Below, piece after piece: positions 5,342 through 5,576 of a stretch of 5,576 nt of DNA. Position 1 is the first letter of the stretch. Each line of letters begins with the position of its first letter. The DNA is from Flavobacteriales bacterium (lineage in GTDB: Bacteria; Bacteroidota; Bacteroidia; Flavobacteriales_F; PHOS-HE28). The notes under the pieces are model-generated. The model was not told the DNA's origin, searched no databases, and saw only the letters and a list, made by a program, of their open reading frames with translations. The stretch spans positions 1 to 5,576 of the forward strand of contig JALOLX010000120.1 in assembly GCA_025455765.1 (NCBI GenBank), read 5' to 3'. The translations under genes were made by a program, and so were the position numbers.

Positions 5342-5484
5342 GGGGCAAAGGTGCGTGATCCGGGCGCCACGGAGCGACGGTGGCCTTCCAACCGCGTTCG
5401 CCGCACCCTGGGAATGATGGATCTTGGAAGGTCCTAATGGCCGGAGAATAAGCGAGTTGGATGTTCGGTGGTGTGCAGGGCTGA

Positions 5485-5515
5485 TGGACACATCCGGTAC
5501 GACTTCCTACCTTCG
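5485..5515 (+). promoter_or_regulatory. Candidate promoter for the gene starting at 5557
   Basis: TACCTTCG (5508-5515) matches the Bacteroidota -7 consensus TAnnTTTG except at one base. TGGACA (5485-5490) lies 17 bases upstream and could serve as the upstream element, though it is not the usual TTTG. The leader would be about 35 bases and contains a small inverted repeat GTTGC/GCAAC (5524-5528 and 5536-5540) around a CCATGG palindrome. Confidence 0.35.
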
Positions 5516-5556
5516 GCATGCAAGTTGCCATGGTAGCAACGTACAAACCGACCAAC

Positions 5557-5576
5557 ATGAAGAAGACGCTCCTGTT
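5557..5576 (+). CDS. Start of a probably exported protein (truncated by window end)
   Basis: ATG at 5557 opens a frame reading MKKTLL before the window ends. A Met-Lys-Lys start followed by hydrophobic residues is typical of a Sec signal peptide, and a candidate promoter lies just upstream. It is divergent from trmD, with 215 bases between the two starts. Six codons cannot identify the product. Confidence 0.55.

Noticed and set aside
4565..5437. 290-codon plus-strand open frame
   Set aside because: It lies antisense to trmD, whose motifs are complete and unmistakable. Its sequence is rich in Ala, Val, His and Gln, as expected of a GC-rich antisense shadow, and matches no family I know.
5232..5558. 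108-codon minus-strand frame upstream of and across the trmD start
   Set aside because: It overlaps the trmD coding sequence in another frame and the divergent promoter region, and has no recognisable features.

Overview
The window looks like chromosomal DNA from a GC-rich member of the Bacteroidota, most likely an environmental Flavobacteriales-type lineage. This is inferred from a large secreted protein ending in a type A type IX secretion (T9SS) sorting domain, from promoter-like boxes close to the Bacteroidota -7 consensus (TAnnTTTG), and from starts with no clear Shine-Dalgarno sequence. No rRNA, tRNA, CRISPR array or intact mobile element was seen.

Layout. (1) 1-570, plus strand: the 3' end of a cyanophycin synthetase gene (cphA), cut by the window edge and followed by a 16-bp hairpin. 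(2) 571-1170: 600 bases with no intact gene. They hold that hairpin, two short repeat modules (A and B), a minus-strand remnant of an IS4-type (DUF4372) transposase and a plus-strand intrinsic terminator. (3) 1171-3612, plus strand: an 813-residue secreted protein with about 14 degenerate beta-propeller-like repeats and a T9SS C-terminal signal. Its base composition is visibly lower in GC than its neighbours. (4) 3613-3875: a convergent intergenic stretch dense in inverted and direct repeats, including second copies of modules A and B. (5) 3876-5341, minus strand: trmD, then rplS with its own terminator, then a small GlsB/YeaQ-type membrane protein. (6) 5342-5576: a divergent intergenic region and the first six codons of a plus-strand gene, probably for an exported protein.

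The conserved housekeeping part is trmD-rplS, a translation-related pair (tRNA m1G37 methylation and ribosomal protein L19). cphA makes a nitrogen storage polymer and has no visible functional link to the rest. The accessory part is the segment from about 570 to 3800. There a truncated transposase and a compositionally distinct T9SS cargo gene are bracketed on both sides by the same pair of short repeat modules. That bracketing is the most unusual structure here. It could mark an inserted or recombining cassette, or simply be two members of a dispersed intergenic repeat family.
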